From Macrosoma leucophasiata (taxonomy: Eukaryota > Arthropoda > Insecta > Lepidoptera > Hedylidae), in the NCBI GenBank assembly GCA_036365455.1, contig JAWQUS010000010.1, forward strand, positions 17,594,501-17,658,500: a stretch of 64,000 bases of DNA, read 5' to 3'. Both the position numbers and the translations under genes were made by a program. Below the pieces are notes generated by a model, which saw only the letters and a list, made by a program, of their open reading frames with translations, did not search any database and had not been told where the DNA came from. This document shows positions 45,672 through 58,928 of the stretch, one piece after another (position 1 is the stretch's first letter; each line of letters opens with the position of its first letter).

Positions 45672-47689
45672 ATGTCTACACGTGAGATACTTACGCTTCA
45701 ATTTGGGCACTATTCAAATTATGTAGGTGCCCATTTTTGGAATATACAAGAGTTAAGTTTTGATTACACCGGAACTGTTAAAACTGAATGTAACCATGAT
45801 ATATTGTACCGGGAGGGGCAAACGCCACGAGGTCAGGTTAGTTACACGCCAAGATTGCTTTTGGCCGACTTGAAAGGTTCCTTGAAAACATTACCAGAAA
45901 AGGGTGGTCTATTGGAAGAAGAATACGACGAAGATTGCCAATGGGGCGCTATAGAGAAGATAGCAGAACCAGTGGCCGAAAAGAATCAATATTTAAAAGA
46001 TATTGATGGAGAGGGCTCACAGGATATAAAAGATAAGCCATATGATTTAGAAAATGATGTCAAAACATGGACTGATTTCTTATATCCCAGATTTCATCCA
46101 CGGACTGTTCAAGTTGTCAAAGAGTATACACATGGGGCTGATGTAAGTAATTGCAATAAACTAAATAATATGTTGTACCGTAGTACCTTTTTATTAGCAC
46201 AACTGCAAGGAATTACAATACTGTTAAAACGAAATATGCCTACACTCCCAGCCACATTATAAACCTGTCCACACCACAGGTACAAACCTGTCTTGGGTGC
46301 CATTGTACCAATACATCACAAACACCCAGATCTTATACATATGTCCATGGCCATGTACATATGTATAAGAACCTGTGGCCCCAAGTTCAAATGAATGTCA
46401 CACATTACTATACCAACTAGGTTGCCTTGTTTAACTGTAGAAACTAGATAATATATCTGTGCCGCAGATGATTTTATGATTTGTCAGTTTAAAACTATAT
46501 TTATACTCTTTGTATTTTATGTTTACAGGAATCATTTGATGTATCAATCACAGGACAATCAATATGGAAATCAGATTTTGGAGAAACATTTTCTGATAAC
46601 ATTAGAAAATATGTTGAGGAGTGCAACAGTATGCAGGGTTTTGTAATTAACTTTGACTGTACAGATGGATTTGCAGGCCTTGCACTCAGTTGTATAGAAC
46701 ATTTGAATGATGAATACACTAAACCATTGTTGGCTTATCCTATCATACCCTCATATTTTACAGATAATAATGCAAATTCCCAAGAAGAAAGAGACAAATC
46801 AACTCTGAAAGATTCCATCAGATTAGTAAACATAGGACTATCTATTGAAGCACTATCACAACATTCTACTATGTTTGTGCCTGTTTGCACAGGAGAAAAG
46901 GGTTGGAGAAAACCTGGGCATCCCAGATCATTCGACTTTCTTGAGTATAATCCGGAACTATACTATCATTCATCTGCAATTTTAGCTTCAGCTATGGACA
47001 CTTTAAGCCAAAAATATAGACATAAAAGTAATTTTTATACTATGTCGGATATTTGTGCAGATATGACTGGCTATGGAAGAAAAATGGCAGCTGCATCTTT
47101 GGGATTACCATTTGGAATCAACGAGTCTGAATATCTTATAGATCATCTAAATACAACCACTAAACCTATCTATACTTCCATAACACCCAGTTGCAAAATA
47201 GCAACTGATAAAATTTTCCAGTTAGTGACTGTTAGAGGTGTACCAGAAAATTATTTGAAAGCTCCACTAAAAGAAGCAAAAGAACAGATGAATTTGCCAG
47301 CTTACAGATGTAATACTGTGAAAGAAATGTTCGAGTTGTATTTCCAAGCCAATAATTTCCTCTCTGCTACAAATGTTACAGTTTGTGAAAACCCATTGAA
47401 AGTGACCACACCTTATCCAAATATCTTCTCAAGAAGCCTAAATAAATATGGATTTTACAGTAATGATAATCATGATGAGAAAGTGGAAAGTTGTGCTATC
47501 ATAGCTGGATACCATAATGGTAATTTTCTAACAGACATGATTGAAAAACTTCATAGGGAAGTCAGCAGGATAAAGTTTGCTAAACTACATAAGTTTAAAG
47601 TTGAAGGCTTGGAAGAAGCAGATTATAAAGAGAGCTTAGACAGGATAGCTGAATTTAAAGACAATTATGAAGACGATTTTGAACTTTAA
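45672..47689 (+). CDS. misato: Misato homologue (tubulin-like mitochondrial and mitotic protein)
   Basis: Two coding exons, 45672-46142 and 46529-47689, join in phase 0 (GAT/GTAAGT donor, TTTACAG acceptor) and give 543 residues, close to the family size of about 570. The N-terminus STREILTLQFGHYSNYVGAHFW is the misato tubulin-like segment, with NYVGAHFWN in place of the tubulin GxxxG region. The second exon starts with ESFDVSITGQSIWKSDFGE and continues with GFVINFDCTDGFAGLALSCI, the DML1/misato tubulin-like domain. Family members localise to mitochondria and are needed for mitochondrial morphology; the fly protein is needed for spindle assembly. The ATG at 45672 is preceded by in-frame TTG ATT without another ATG, and it matches the family start. 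The single intron carries a fragment of a tRNA-headed SINE (46262-46345). The gene converges with CHERP downstream. Confidence 0.95.
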
Positions 47690-47747
47690 TAAGCACTGAT
47701 TTTGGATATAGATAGGTATAAGAAGTTTTATACTTACACTGTAAACA

Positions 47748-47753
47748 AATAAA
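47748..47753 (+). terminator. Polyadenylation signal AATAAA of misato
   Basis: AATAAA lies 59 nt after the misato stop. ATTAAA on the opposite strand (47764-47769 and 47782-47787) would serve CHERP, so the two convergent 3' ends meet or overlap by a few tens of bases. Confidence 0.6.
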
Positions 47754-47907
47754 ACAAACAAGCTTTAATTAAACAAATTCTTTTAATTCAAATACAAGAA
47801 TTAAAATTCATATAACTTTAAGATGATTTAGATAAAATAAATCATATCCCAGCCACACATCAAATTTTACACATTTACATCAATCCTACATTCACATACA
47901 ATTGAAA

Positions 47908-50900
47908 TCATGATGAACGCTCAAGCGCCCTCTCCTTCATCCTCGTTATAAATGCTGCACCTTTGTTCTTTCTGAAGTTTTCATACGGGTCATTCAGGTT
48001 TACTCCAACACCTGAAACATTAGAATCATCAATAATCAAGTAAACAATTGATAGAGGTGTGCAATGTCTTATCAGAAACCTATCACTTGTGCGATGCATG
48101 CAATGCCTTTTCAGATTACCACCATTGAGTGTATTAATGGAAGTGGCAAACAAGCATGCAGTTCACATTGATGTTAAGTGATGACTGCAGCCTATAGACA
48201 CCCACACAAAGACTAAAGTCAAAATACAAATGCGTTACCACTCCTGAGGCCTAAGGTGTTATGTCTCTGTGCCGGAAATTACAGGGCCGTACATTACCAC
48301 CTGACCAGTACACCATAGTGCTGAACACAACCATTTAGCGGCAAGTATATTAGGTAATTTGGTGGTGACTACGCCCGCGAGCTCCGTCACTGGAGCTCTA
48401 CCACCAGTAAAAAGCTATATAGAAGAGTGATATGGCCTATTCAATTTCTCAATGTTGAAGAGAAAAGCTGAACCTTCTGAGCTGGATTCTATAGCATCGA
48501 CATTTATTATTCAATAACCATATGATTCATAATGTCGTTTACAGCTGGACAAACCTCGCTCCCAAAGAAGCCCTATAGCAACATACATAGGGGGGGGGGG
48601 ATAAGCCATAATCGCCAGCCTTGACTATTAACTCACCACTAGTGAGCCGTTATTGTAGCCTGTGTTGTGTGGTTGTAGCATTATAGTGAACTATGCTGCA
48701 TGGATCTAGGCGAGCGCAGAGGGTTCACAGCTTAATACAAACATTCCATATGTTTTTATGTCATATTGTCATACTTATTTTTTTTAAATTCGAATAATGC
48801 AGGTATGTCACTATGTGTTATTAGTTAATCTTAGTTACCATTTTTATACTCAATGTCTTCTTTTTTAAACTTTAATTTGGATGTATTTTTCACATTTGTT
48901 TAATTCTCTTTGCATTGATGTTTACACCTATAACTGAGGTGTCACTTAGCATGAATTGGTTTTTTTAATGTTTATCTTATTATGTACCAGTGATCGCCTT
49001 GTTGGTGTGACAAATAAATAAATAAATATTAATTTATACCTTTGTATTGGTCCTGTTTGTCCCGGACCGTTCCACCGCTGATAGGTTCTGCTATGCCCTG
49101 ACCGGAAGCGCCCAGTCCGCCGGCGCTCCAACCCATCTTCTGTAGCAGCTGATGTCCCTTGTTGTTGGGATCCAGACCACTAGACGTACTCGGAGGATAT
49201 GAAGCACCACTAATAACATTGACATTCAATTTAGAATATCGGTAATTTAGTTCTTTTGCATCACACAAATAAAATAGGTACCAAGTTATTGCATGTGGTT
49301 TGACTAGCTATAATTGTAATTAGAGGAGTAGATAAGATGAACTTTTATCTAGTAGATAGTATCATTATTAAATAGGTATAGCATTTGATTGAATATTAGG
49401 TGCAACATACTTTTTATGAGCATTTCAGCATTTCCAGTTCAAGACATTCTAAACTTTTTAGGATTATCTTTGTGATTCAAATAATCACTGGACCAAATAT
49501 AGGAATAATTTGTAGGAACATTAGCTAACATAACTAGACATAGGTTCGGTTGCAACAAAATATTTATTTCTATGGTTTTCAACAAATTAAACAATAACAG
49601 AATCATTTACGGCGACCATGTGTATGATCACACCAAGCCCCTCACAGACAGGATAAGCTTTCTTTATTGCATTTGTCGTATTAACAAATCGTAAAGTCAG
49701 ACAACCCTAGTAGAAAATGACTGAAATGGCGTTTGATGATGAACTAACAGAAAACTAGGCGGCGTGGGTGATCTGGAACGTTCGACGCGTCTCGAGCGCG
49801 GCGGGGACTCGCGGAAACGTTCGCGCTCCCGCGATTTACTCCTCGACCGCGACCTCGATCTTGAACGGGACTTTTTTCGACCTATAACAAAATAAATTAA
49901 AAGTATAGTGACTGATAAACCTTGATGGCTTCTTTTCTTGTCTAGTCTACTTCACCGGGCAATCGGTGAGTGCAGAGGGTCTTAATAATGTTAGCGCAAC
50001 TACCTAAGTCAGACCCCTGTGGGTCCGATTCTCGGCTTAGGGTGTTGCGGAAGGACACATAAGACATAATTATGCGATTTGGGGCGATTTGGGGCAGTGC
50101 AACTTTCGCTCTAATCATCGGTAGGTGATAACCGGAAACACCACACATCGGCGCTGGAAGCGGGCGCGGTGCGGAACGCGGTTGCGCGTTTTTCGTATGT
50201 TTGTGGTGCTGGTGGTGTTGTAAGTGTCAACTGACAAAGACAAAGCATTCTTTAGCTAAAGTGTATAATGAATAACGTGTACTGTACCCGTCAAGAAATA
50301 TTGCACATCGAGCTTAGAAAGAGACAATTGACTAGTTTCGATTTCATAGAGCGTCTCTGCTGCACACTGCCTACGTAGGCACTAGTAGTCCGGTATTGGT
50401 CAAAACTTAATCGAAATGGTCGACAAACGTCCGAAAGAGATAACAGTCTACAAAGCCGAAATCGTCCGAAGTCTCTTTCCTAGGTCGATGTGCAATATAT
50501 CTTGCTGCATACCTAACGTGACCGTACATCCCGTTTTGAAAGGGACAGTCCCGGTGTCCCAGGAAAAACTTTTGGGATGCGAAAATGTCGTTATCGGTAA
50601 TCTCAGCTAAAATGTATATAGAAAACTAGCGTACCCCACTGAATCTGTAGTAATCCAGTAAACGGTAATCCGAATGTTTTATATTTTTTGAATAATTTAC
50701 AATAATCTGAAAAGCAATCGATAACGATACCTAAGATACTTATTTAAAGAGGAGCGTTATAGCTGGGCATTCGTAAGTAGGTAAGCTTCTTCCACCTGGT
50801 TCCATGAAGGTTATTTTGTGAATGACATAATGTATCTTAAAATATACCTATTATATTTTGAGAACGTCCCGTTTTGAGTGACGAAAAAATGGTCACGTTA

Positions 50901-53900
50901 TGTGCATAACGTACACGGTATTAAAACAATAATTACTTTCTCTCTCGCGATCCCTTCGCCACGGTTTCCTTCTTGGTGACGGCGATCTTGATCGGGACTT
51001 TGCAGGAGACGCCTTTTCTGGTGTTTTACTTCTAGACCTGAACGGAAATAGAACTGATTTGTAAGTTGTGTTATCATTAGACGATATTTTGGTGGTTAAT
51101 ATAATGTGACGATGTAAAAGTGCTATCCAGGAGCCTAATCGTATGATATATATGAAAAAATTATAATGACTTGAAATTATTTCAAATTACTTAGTAGAGA
51201 AAATCGTTAAGCATACCTATATCTTCTTCCGGGCGGAGTGGGCTGTTTTTGTAAGTCTTTAGGTATGGGACTCGGCGATTTAGATTTCTCTCTTCTGCCT
51301 TGAGCGATTTCCTCCTCTTTGTGTTTGCGTGCCGCATTTTTGGCTTTATAATACTCATACAGTCCTAATTTCTCCCATCCCTCGCTACAAAAACAAATTA
51401 ACATTGTTATTAACTTTTAGTCATTTGTCATCTATGAATAATAATTAAACTCATAGGTATTACACATTACAATGGCTGAATACTCAGATTTATGTGTGTT
51501 CAAATTGCCGGCAAGTATTTTTTTACTTTTTTCGTATTGACAAAAAGGTTAGTTATCATGGCACTTATGCGAATTGCGTTTCAGCGATAGTGTTTAATAA
51601 ACCGAATTTATGTTCTACTACTTGTGGTAGAGCTTCAGCGACGGAGCTCGCGGATTTAGACACTATATTACGTATCTACTTGCCACTAAATAGTGTTCAG
51701 CGCTATCGTATTTGGGGCAAGTAATGTACAACACTGTTTATTCCGGCACAGAGGCATAAACATTTCGACATCAGGAGTGGAAACATTAAATGAATGGTTT
51801 ATCATCAATGTGAAATGTTTGCTTGTTTGCCACTTTATGACATTAAAAAAAATACTCATTACGAAAAGCCAAAATTAGATTGAATGTAATACAGACTTAT
51901 CTCTGGGCCGCTCGTGATTAGGCGATGCATAGAACGCGTCTACTGCAGCCAACAATCTTTCGTTGGGCGGCGCCGGGGGTGGGAGACGGATCATCGCAGG
52001 ATCCAATGATCTGTATTTGTCTTCTTCCAACTACAACAACATATAGGTAGCATTGATGACATGCAAGTAACAGTTTTAATGTACACCAAAATATATAAGA
52101 ACAAATAAGACATGTACGAAAACATACAATTTAGACTATTTTACTCTAATAGAATGTATTACAAATCAAAATTGGCATAAAACCGTTCATTGATAAACAA
52201 ATACAGAGTTTGTGAAACATCAACATAGAAACATGATGACGATCAAGGCTTGGAAACTACCGTTCTTATTACCGTAATAAACCGGTTTATCTCCACGCGG
52301 CATAATTATTGTTGTTCACGACCTATGAACACAAGTTCATACTTGCAATTAACCATAAAACAGATCAAATTAGGAATTCTTATCTTAATTAACACGTTCG
52401 CGGGCGGTACTATCTACGTGATTACTGCACCTGGAACACTACTAAATTTCATACATTGCCTATAGGCGTACTGTCACATGTACTCTGTGCGTAGGGCACC
52501 GCCAGCGCACACTACTCGACTGACGTATGAAAATACGACGCCCACGGCCGTAGTGTGCGTGTGGCGGGAAGCAAGAAATTACAGATGTGTGTGTGTGGTA
52601 CTTTGTATAGAAGCGACTGTAGATTACGTGGTGACAGTACGAAAGTCTAAATTAACCGTGCGGTGACACTATACTATGCTCTTCCATTGAATAGTATGAG
52701 AAATCGGACGACGCAGGGCGTACTGGTTTTATACAAGTAAAAACCGTGACGTTGAGAGGCGTTCTGTCGAATCATTTTAAATAGCATGTACGCCGGAGGG
52801 CGTACCGCTCGCGAACGTGTTAAATTAATCAAATTGGATCAGAACGTAACCGTAATAGTATCCCACCCTAGATGATGATGGTAGGATATTAATTAGTTGT
52901 TGTTACACAAATACGCATAGGTATTCAGTTTCTGAAACATAAAATTTTACAAAACTAGAAAATAGCTTAAGTTACATCTTACCTTTATGAGTGGAACCAT
53001 TAAACCAGCAGGTAATTCGAAATAGGGAACAGAAGGCATTAAGTCCTCATTATTTATTTCCGGGAAGGGCGGAAAGCCTGGTGGTGGTTTACTGAGATCT
53101 GGAAGACCGTTTTGGAATGCTAACAGCGGTGGTTCCTGGGGTGCGAACCCTGGAGGCGGTTGGGAGAAGTTCACATTTGGAAGATTCGATAAGTCTGGCT
53201 CTTCTACAGTTTCTGCTTTACTCTGAGCAGTGATTTGGTCAAACGTTTGGCTGTCGTAGCTGTTTTCGTTTCCACTTAAGCTGTTGTTTGACGCGTAATT
53301 GTCACCACTTTCACTCTCATACTGGTGGCTAGAGTTAAAATTCTGATCGTAATTAATTTGAGAAAAACTCTGATCATTAAAATTGTTGTTTTGGAAGGGA
53401 TTCTGAATATTTTGTTGCTGTTGATTATCTTTCATGTCCTGACTATTTTGTATCTCGAGCGCGTGCCTTTGCATTTCCATTTGTTGTATCTGTTGCAGTG
53501 TGTGAGCAACAAACGCCTGGTGTTGTGACTGATAGCTGAAAAAATGTAATGTGTCAATATTACAGATAATATGATTTTTTCTTTTAATACTACACTTATA
53601 CTCACTTTTCGAACGTTGCTTTTGTTTGCTGTGTTAAATGCGCAATAGCATTAGAATGCTGCGCAATCAAGTTGTTCTGATATTCTTGGTAGGAGCTGGT
53701 GGGACTCTTCATTTTCTCAATGACGGCAGTCTCGAAATAATTTGATTTGGATTCCCAGAGGCGTAGCAGCTTGTTCAATTTAGCTTCCTGCTCTTCTGTG
53801 ACAGCTGAAACAGCCAATGGATTAAATTGTTGTCGTACAAACCCATACACTCAAGCAAGTTACCTGACTGGCAAACCACAGGTGATGATGTTCTAGATAC

Positions 53901-56900
53901 TTTAAAATTGATGGTGAAAAATGCACAATCGGACAAAAGAGACCTACATCTTGAGGACATTATTATAAATATGTTACCTATACTGGCATTGCAAAACATT
54001 GGAACCACCACATTTTCCAAATTTTTCTTGAGATCTTCAGCGTTTTTGCGTGCACTGTAATTAGGAATAACAGTATCATAGACACCGAAAAAATTACAGC
54101 TCAGATTACGACATAGAGACAAGTGTAAATAATGGGAGAATTTATTTTATAAGACAGTCCAATCTTTAATAAGCACAATTTTCTTTTAAACAAACATAAC
54201 ACATTAATTTTATAATGAGTTATAACTTTTATAAAAATCTTACATAGATTGTCTTGTTTTTTTTTTACTTGATAAAAATTATTTTATTAGACAAGTATAC
54301 AAACAAAATCAATTGTTCTTGTTATGTACAATATAAGAATCAATAATATCTTTCATTCGTAAAATACTAATTTGTGAAAATGTTTTATGTAATATCACAT
54401 AGAAGCATGAATATTGATTCTCATTGTAACTTATTACCTTACATAACATGAATACCAGGATTATTGTTGCATTTTATATAAATTACTTGGAGACAAATAT
54501 TTTAATACTTGCATGCATTTCATGTTGAATAAAATAATATCAATTTATACTTATGTCTATAATCAAAATAGGTACATAATAGATTCCAATATTACATTAA
54601 AGTTTTGAGGTTTCTAAACTCATCTGTTACAGTTTTTGCTTCCCGTGTTCAGAATAATAATGTAAAATAAAATAATGTTTGAACTTTTTAAAACATAACA
54701 ATATTAATTGTTTGAAACATTACAATGAATTTTGTTGATATTTTTCTTAAGAGAGATTATATTGAATTTATCCACAACCATCAACAATTATCACAGTGAT
54801 GTGCGAACAATAAAACCAATAAGTGAATGAAAAACGTGAAGAGAGTTAATTCATAAATTTTAAGATTAGTAAAGTTGTACACACAGAAAATGTTAATACC
54901 AAATAATATGCAACGGTAAAGGGTACTAACCAGTGGTGCAGGACATCATTCACAAGGTAAATGATGTGAAGTTTCTGCGTAAAAGCTGCTCCTTGCTGCG
55001 TCACTTTCCGGAGCAGATGCTGCGATATGACTTTCCCAGCATCATGTGATGTTGCATGTTGTAATATCCATCCCTTGCCTGATGACAAACATTATAACAA
55101 CTTTGAATCATGGAGATAGTCATGTGACTTTTTGGAATCTTATATAATTATAAAATATATTTTTCACTCAATTGAATAATCATTAACTACATTAGTGATT
55201 ATTAAATTTTTAATTATTTTTTTTCGATAAAGTATGATTGGATAGTTGAATTGCTTAACTTATATCTAGTATAGTTAAATAATGTTCCACATATTTTCAT
55301 TTAATATTGGTAAGTACCTGAAGATATACTATCTTTAGTGCATGTATCAATAATAGGCTGCAATATGGCATCTAGTTCAGTGAGGCTTATGTTATTTTCT
55401 TCAGCCATTATTTGAATGGTTTCTACTTGAGCCTTGCTCACCAGTTCATTGATTTTGACCTGCTGCTGTTGTATGAGTACCTAAAAATTTTAAATATGTA
55501 TGAATATAACATAGCAATGTTTATAATTTGGTATTTTAAATTTAATCTCAAGATTATGTCGGGTGCAGATATGACACCTGTAAATAAAATATAAACAATA
55601 GTTTTAATGATTAATGTAGCATCCAAGAGAAAAATTAACATGCACATTTGTATAAATTTCGACTTAATAACTTTAAATAGAAAACATAAATATGATGCTT
55701 ATTTTCAATCAATATGCTCCTCTGGTAAAGGTCAATTACATACAATCTGGTAAAGGTCTGAATATGGTAAATTGTAAGTTTTCCCAATAAGGCCTGAGAC
55801 TTCAAAAGTACTAACAATCAAAAACATTCTTTAAAAAATGTCAATTTGTGGGCAAATAGACAAGAAATCAAGCTTAAATTAAGTTATTATTGTACATCAA
55901 AAGAAGAGTAACATAAAAATCCACTGGTGGTTACTGGTTACATTAAAAAGCAGACAGACATACCTTTACAGAAAAATATAGGTATGTATATGGTATTACT
56001 AATTTAATACTTTCATTTAGAAAGCTCATTTACAAGAAACTTTTTTAAATGACACAAATAACTAAATAATTACACAAAATCATTACAAAATTCCACCGTA
56101 TTATAATAATTAAAATTGCCTATAGGCAGAAAACACATATAAATTTATTTTAGGTTGTGTGTAAATGTGCAAAATATATAATTTTGCACATTTACATAAA
56201 TTGTTCATGATTGTTGCAAAAGTCTATTCTCAGCAACTAAATTGATAGTTTTGCATGCTGTTTTAGAAGCAGTTTTGGTTATATAAAGTTGGGGAAAAAG
56301 TTTCTTTGCATTTTTTAAGATAATTCAAAACATTTTTTAATATAGTCTATTTAAATTTAACTAAAGTATGTATGTACCATTTTGTTCGATAACCTTTTGC
56401 CATCTTGTAGGCAGGTACATGATCCCATTGCTATAAAAATTTTGGGAATTCTCATTAAAATACCGCGACAAGCGGATTTGGCAGTCCTCTCGTGATGTTA
56501 ACCTAACATTGCATAAAGAATTCTGGAGAGACCGAAACAGTTGGAAATCTGAAGGTGCAAGGTCAGGACTATACGGCGGATGAATTAACACCTCCCAGCC
56601 AAACTCTGTTAATTTTTGCTGAGTGGCTATAGATGTGTGAGGTCTAGCGTTATCATGATGAAACACCACACCCCTTCTGTTGATCAATTGCGGCCGCTTT
56701 CTCTCAACTTCTTGCTTTAATCTCATCAGTTATTCGCAGTAGAGTTCAGAATCGATAATCCTGCCTGATGGTAATAGCTCATAATGAATAATGCCCTTCC
56801 AATCCCACCACACACACAACATCATCTTATTGCGAGTTAACCTGGGTTTCGCCAGTCTGCGATGCCTGACCGGCCTTTGACCATGACCTTTTTCACACGT

Positions 56901-58928
56901 TCTTGTCGTACGTGATCAACTTTTCTTCACCAGTTATCAGCTTCTTCAAAAATGATTCGGTTTCATTACGTCGTAATAAAGAATCACAAATGAGTACACA
57001 GTTCATTAGGTTTCTTTCAGTGAGCTCATGAGGTACCCAAATATTGAGCTTTTTTTGTACCCAGCTTTTTTCAAATGCACCAAAACTGTTTTGTGATCAA
57101 TTCTCAGTTCTTCAGCTACGTCGTAACTACTGATATGTCGATCTTGCTCCACTTTTTCAAAAATGGTATCCATTTTATCCGTAATAGGGAGACCAGAACG
57201 AGGTGCATCTTTTCCAGAGCAAAATATAAAGTAAATAGTATATTTTTTTTTTTTTTTTTTTTAATGTAATGGAAGTGGTAAACAAGCTTGCAGTTCACGT
57301 TGATGTTAAGTGATACACTGCAGCCTATAGACACCCACACAAAGACTAAGGTCAAAATGCAGATGCGTTACCACTCCTGAGGCCTAAGGTGTTACGCCTC
57401 TGTGCCGGAAATTACAGGGCCGTACATTACCACCTGACCGGAACACGATAGTGCTGAACACTACCATTTAGCGGCAAGTATATTAGGTAATGCGGTGGTG
57501 CCTACGCCCGCGAGTTCCGTCACTGGAGCTCTACCACCAGTGAAAATAATACAAAATAATAGCAAAATTTCCAGATTGAAAATGCTTAAACCAAATTTGT
57601 GCTACTCTCACAGACACTGCACTAGGTCCATAAACATCGCAATTTTTTTTCGCTGCTTGCGTTGCATTTTTACCTCTTTTGTAGTAAAATTTTAAAATGT
57701 ATCGAATTTCTTCATTAGATTCACTCATCTTGACAGTACAAAAAACAAATGAAAATCACACATTTGCCTAGTTTGAATTTGGAATTATGTTCTTTAAAAT
57801 TTTAACTTTCAATGATACCAAAACCAGCCAGATACAAATACTACAGCCAAAGGATTTTATTACAAGTTCATACATACTATAATGCGAAAAGACTTTTTCC
57901 CCAACCTGTTAGCTTGAATTATCCAAAACACTCTCTTATTGCTCACCTACCTAGACCACCTGATTAGGTAACTTACAGATCAGAGCCAGGGTGGGGCAAG
58001 TGCCCCACTATGGCTATGCCCTTGGCCTAGGAGACATTTTATTTAGTATACTTTCAACAAAGAAATAGAGCAATCATATAAATAATAAATGTTTTCAACA
58101 AATTTAACTGAACTGATATTCATTCACCACATTGAATATTAATTAGATTTTAAATGTATTGTACTATCAGCTTACATTATAGTCATTCACAAATATAATT
58201 CAATATAAACATACAATTGGAGCATACATAAATTAGTTACAAAATTAAATGGACTCACCGTATGTTGAGCATTGAGATTGTTCTCAGACTGAGTAATTTG
58301 TTCCTTTAGCATATTGATCTGAGCCGTGACGTTGTCAACTTCATGGGAGTGTGAAGTGGCAGGTGGGCCCGAGTTGGCCGCCAGCCACTGCTGCAGCGCC
58401 GGCGCCGCCGCCATCGACGCCGCCAGTCCCAGCTGAGCTGGCGTCGCGCCGCCCTGTTGGGGCATTACATATTGCCTGTTCTGTGCCATATAAGCCCCAG
58501 CAGGCGCGGGAGCCTGCCCCTGGCCACCGGCCGATTGCTTTAGAACTATAAACAGCAGAGTTCACTTGAAACGGTTATAACAACGAGCAACCAGCGATCG
58601 AGCGCGACCGCCACTATCTATATCTGTCAGCGGCACTTGTATGCTTACTTGCTTGCTCAGTCGTCACTTTGTACTGGTAGTAGTTGAAGTACTCGCCGCC
58701 GTACAAGAAGCTGAACTTGGGATTGTTTTTTTGTTTGTTCTTTGTCATCTTCTCGAATTCCGGTCCATTTCGTGCGACAAACTGCGCCAGTTTGTCTATA
58801 ATGTTGCGTAGATCTTGGTCTGCAAAATATTCATCTATATTGTCAATGTTTCCGATAAAACAGGTATTTTACCAAACGAAAGTCAATATTTTGGGTGGCT
58901 CACCTTGTGGTGGCTGCGGAAGCTCCAT
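47908..58928 (-). CDS. CHERP: CHERP/SCAF6: SURP, CID, RS and G-patch splicing-associated protein
   Basis: Fourteen coding exons in transcript order: 58904-58928, 58649-58819, 58259-58545, 55318-55480, 54931-55078, 53978-54054, 53606-53804, 52983-53535, 51897-52030, 51217-51384, 50937-51037, 49749-49881, 49040-49209 and 47908-48011. They sum to 2433 nt (810 residues) with consistent phases. Residues 10-65 form a SURP module (FSFLYGGEYFNYYQYK). Exons 4-7 form a CID, the RNA polymerase II CTD-interacting domain (LQHATSHDAGKVISQHLL, LHIIYLVNDVLHH). Exon 8 is Gln/Asn-rich with PPPGF motifs. Exons 10-12 are Arg/Ser dipeptide-rich. Exons 13-14 carry a G-patch (NKGHQLLQKMGWSAGGLGAS) and the conserved DPYENFRKNK tail. 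Human CHERP is a U2 snRNP-associated splicing regulator also linked to ER calcium release. The exon 9 donor (AA/GTCTGT) is unusual but required by frame. The 2.8 kb intron after exon 3 holds a mariner with a nested retroposon. Confidence 0.95.
48132..48409 (-). mobile_element. SINE-like family S1 in a CHERP intron, near full length
   Basis: The minus strand begins CTGGTGGTAGAGCTCCAGTG, passes through TAATATACTTGCCGCTAAAT and CTATAGGCTGCAGTCATCAC, and ends CTTGTTTGCCACTTCCATTA. This copy and 57226-57560 give the clearest view of the family, about 280-300 bp long. Confidence 0.85.
51623..51855 (+). mobile_element. SINE-like family S1 in a CHERP intron, diverged
   Basis: GTGGTAGAGCTTCAGCGACG, ATTCCGGCACAGAGGCATAA and TTGCTTGTTTGCCACTTTAT, followed by an A-run, mark a plus-orientation copy. 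Confidence 0.75.
56286..57908 (-). mobile_element. Mariner transposon, second copy, in a CHERP intron and itself interrupted
   Basis: The ends AGTTGGGGAAAAAGTTTCTTT and AAAAGACTTTTTCCCCAACCT match the copy at 7411-8673. The minus-strand transposase begins MSESNEEIRYILKFYYKRGK at 57728 and keeps HHDNARPHTS and YSPDLAPSD in the frame 56361-56726. It is broken by several frameshifts or stops and by the SINE at 57226-57560. Without the insert it is about 1.28 kb. The leucine codon that is a stop in the first copy is intact here. Confidence 0.88.
57226..57560 (-). mobile_element. SINE-like family S1 nested in the mariner
   Basis: The minus strand begins near CTGGTGGTAGAGCTCCAGTG and ends in a poly(A) tract (T-run 57242-57262 on plus). 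AGCAAAAT at 57218-57225 and 57561-57568 is the target duplication. The first mariner copy has no such insert at the corresponding codons (SGNFDVKDAPR). Confidence 0.85.
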
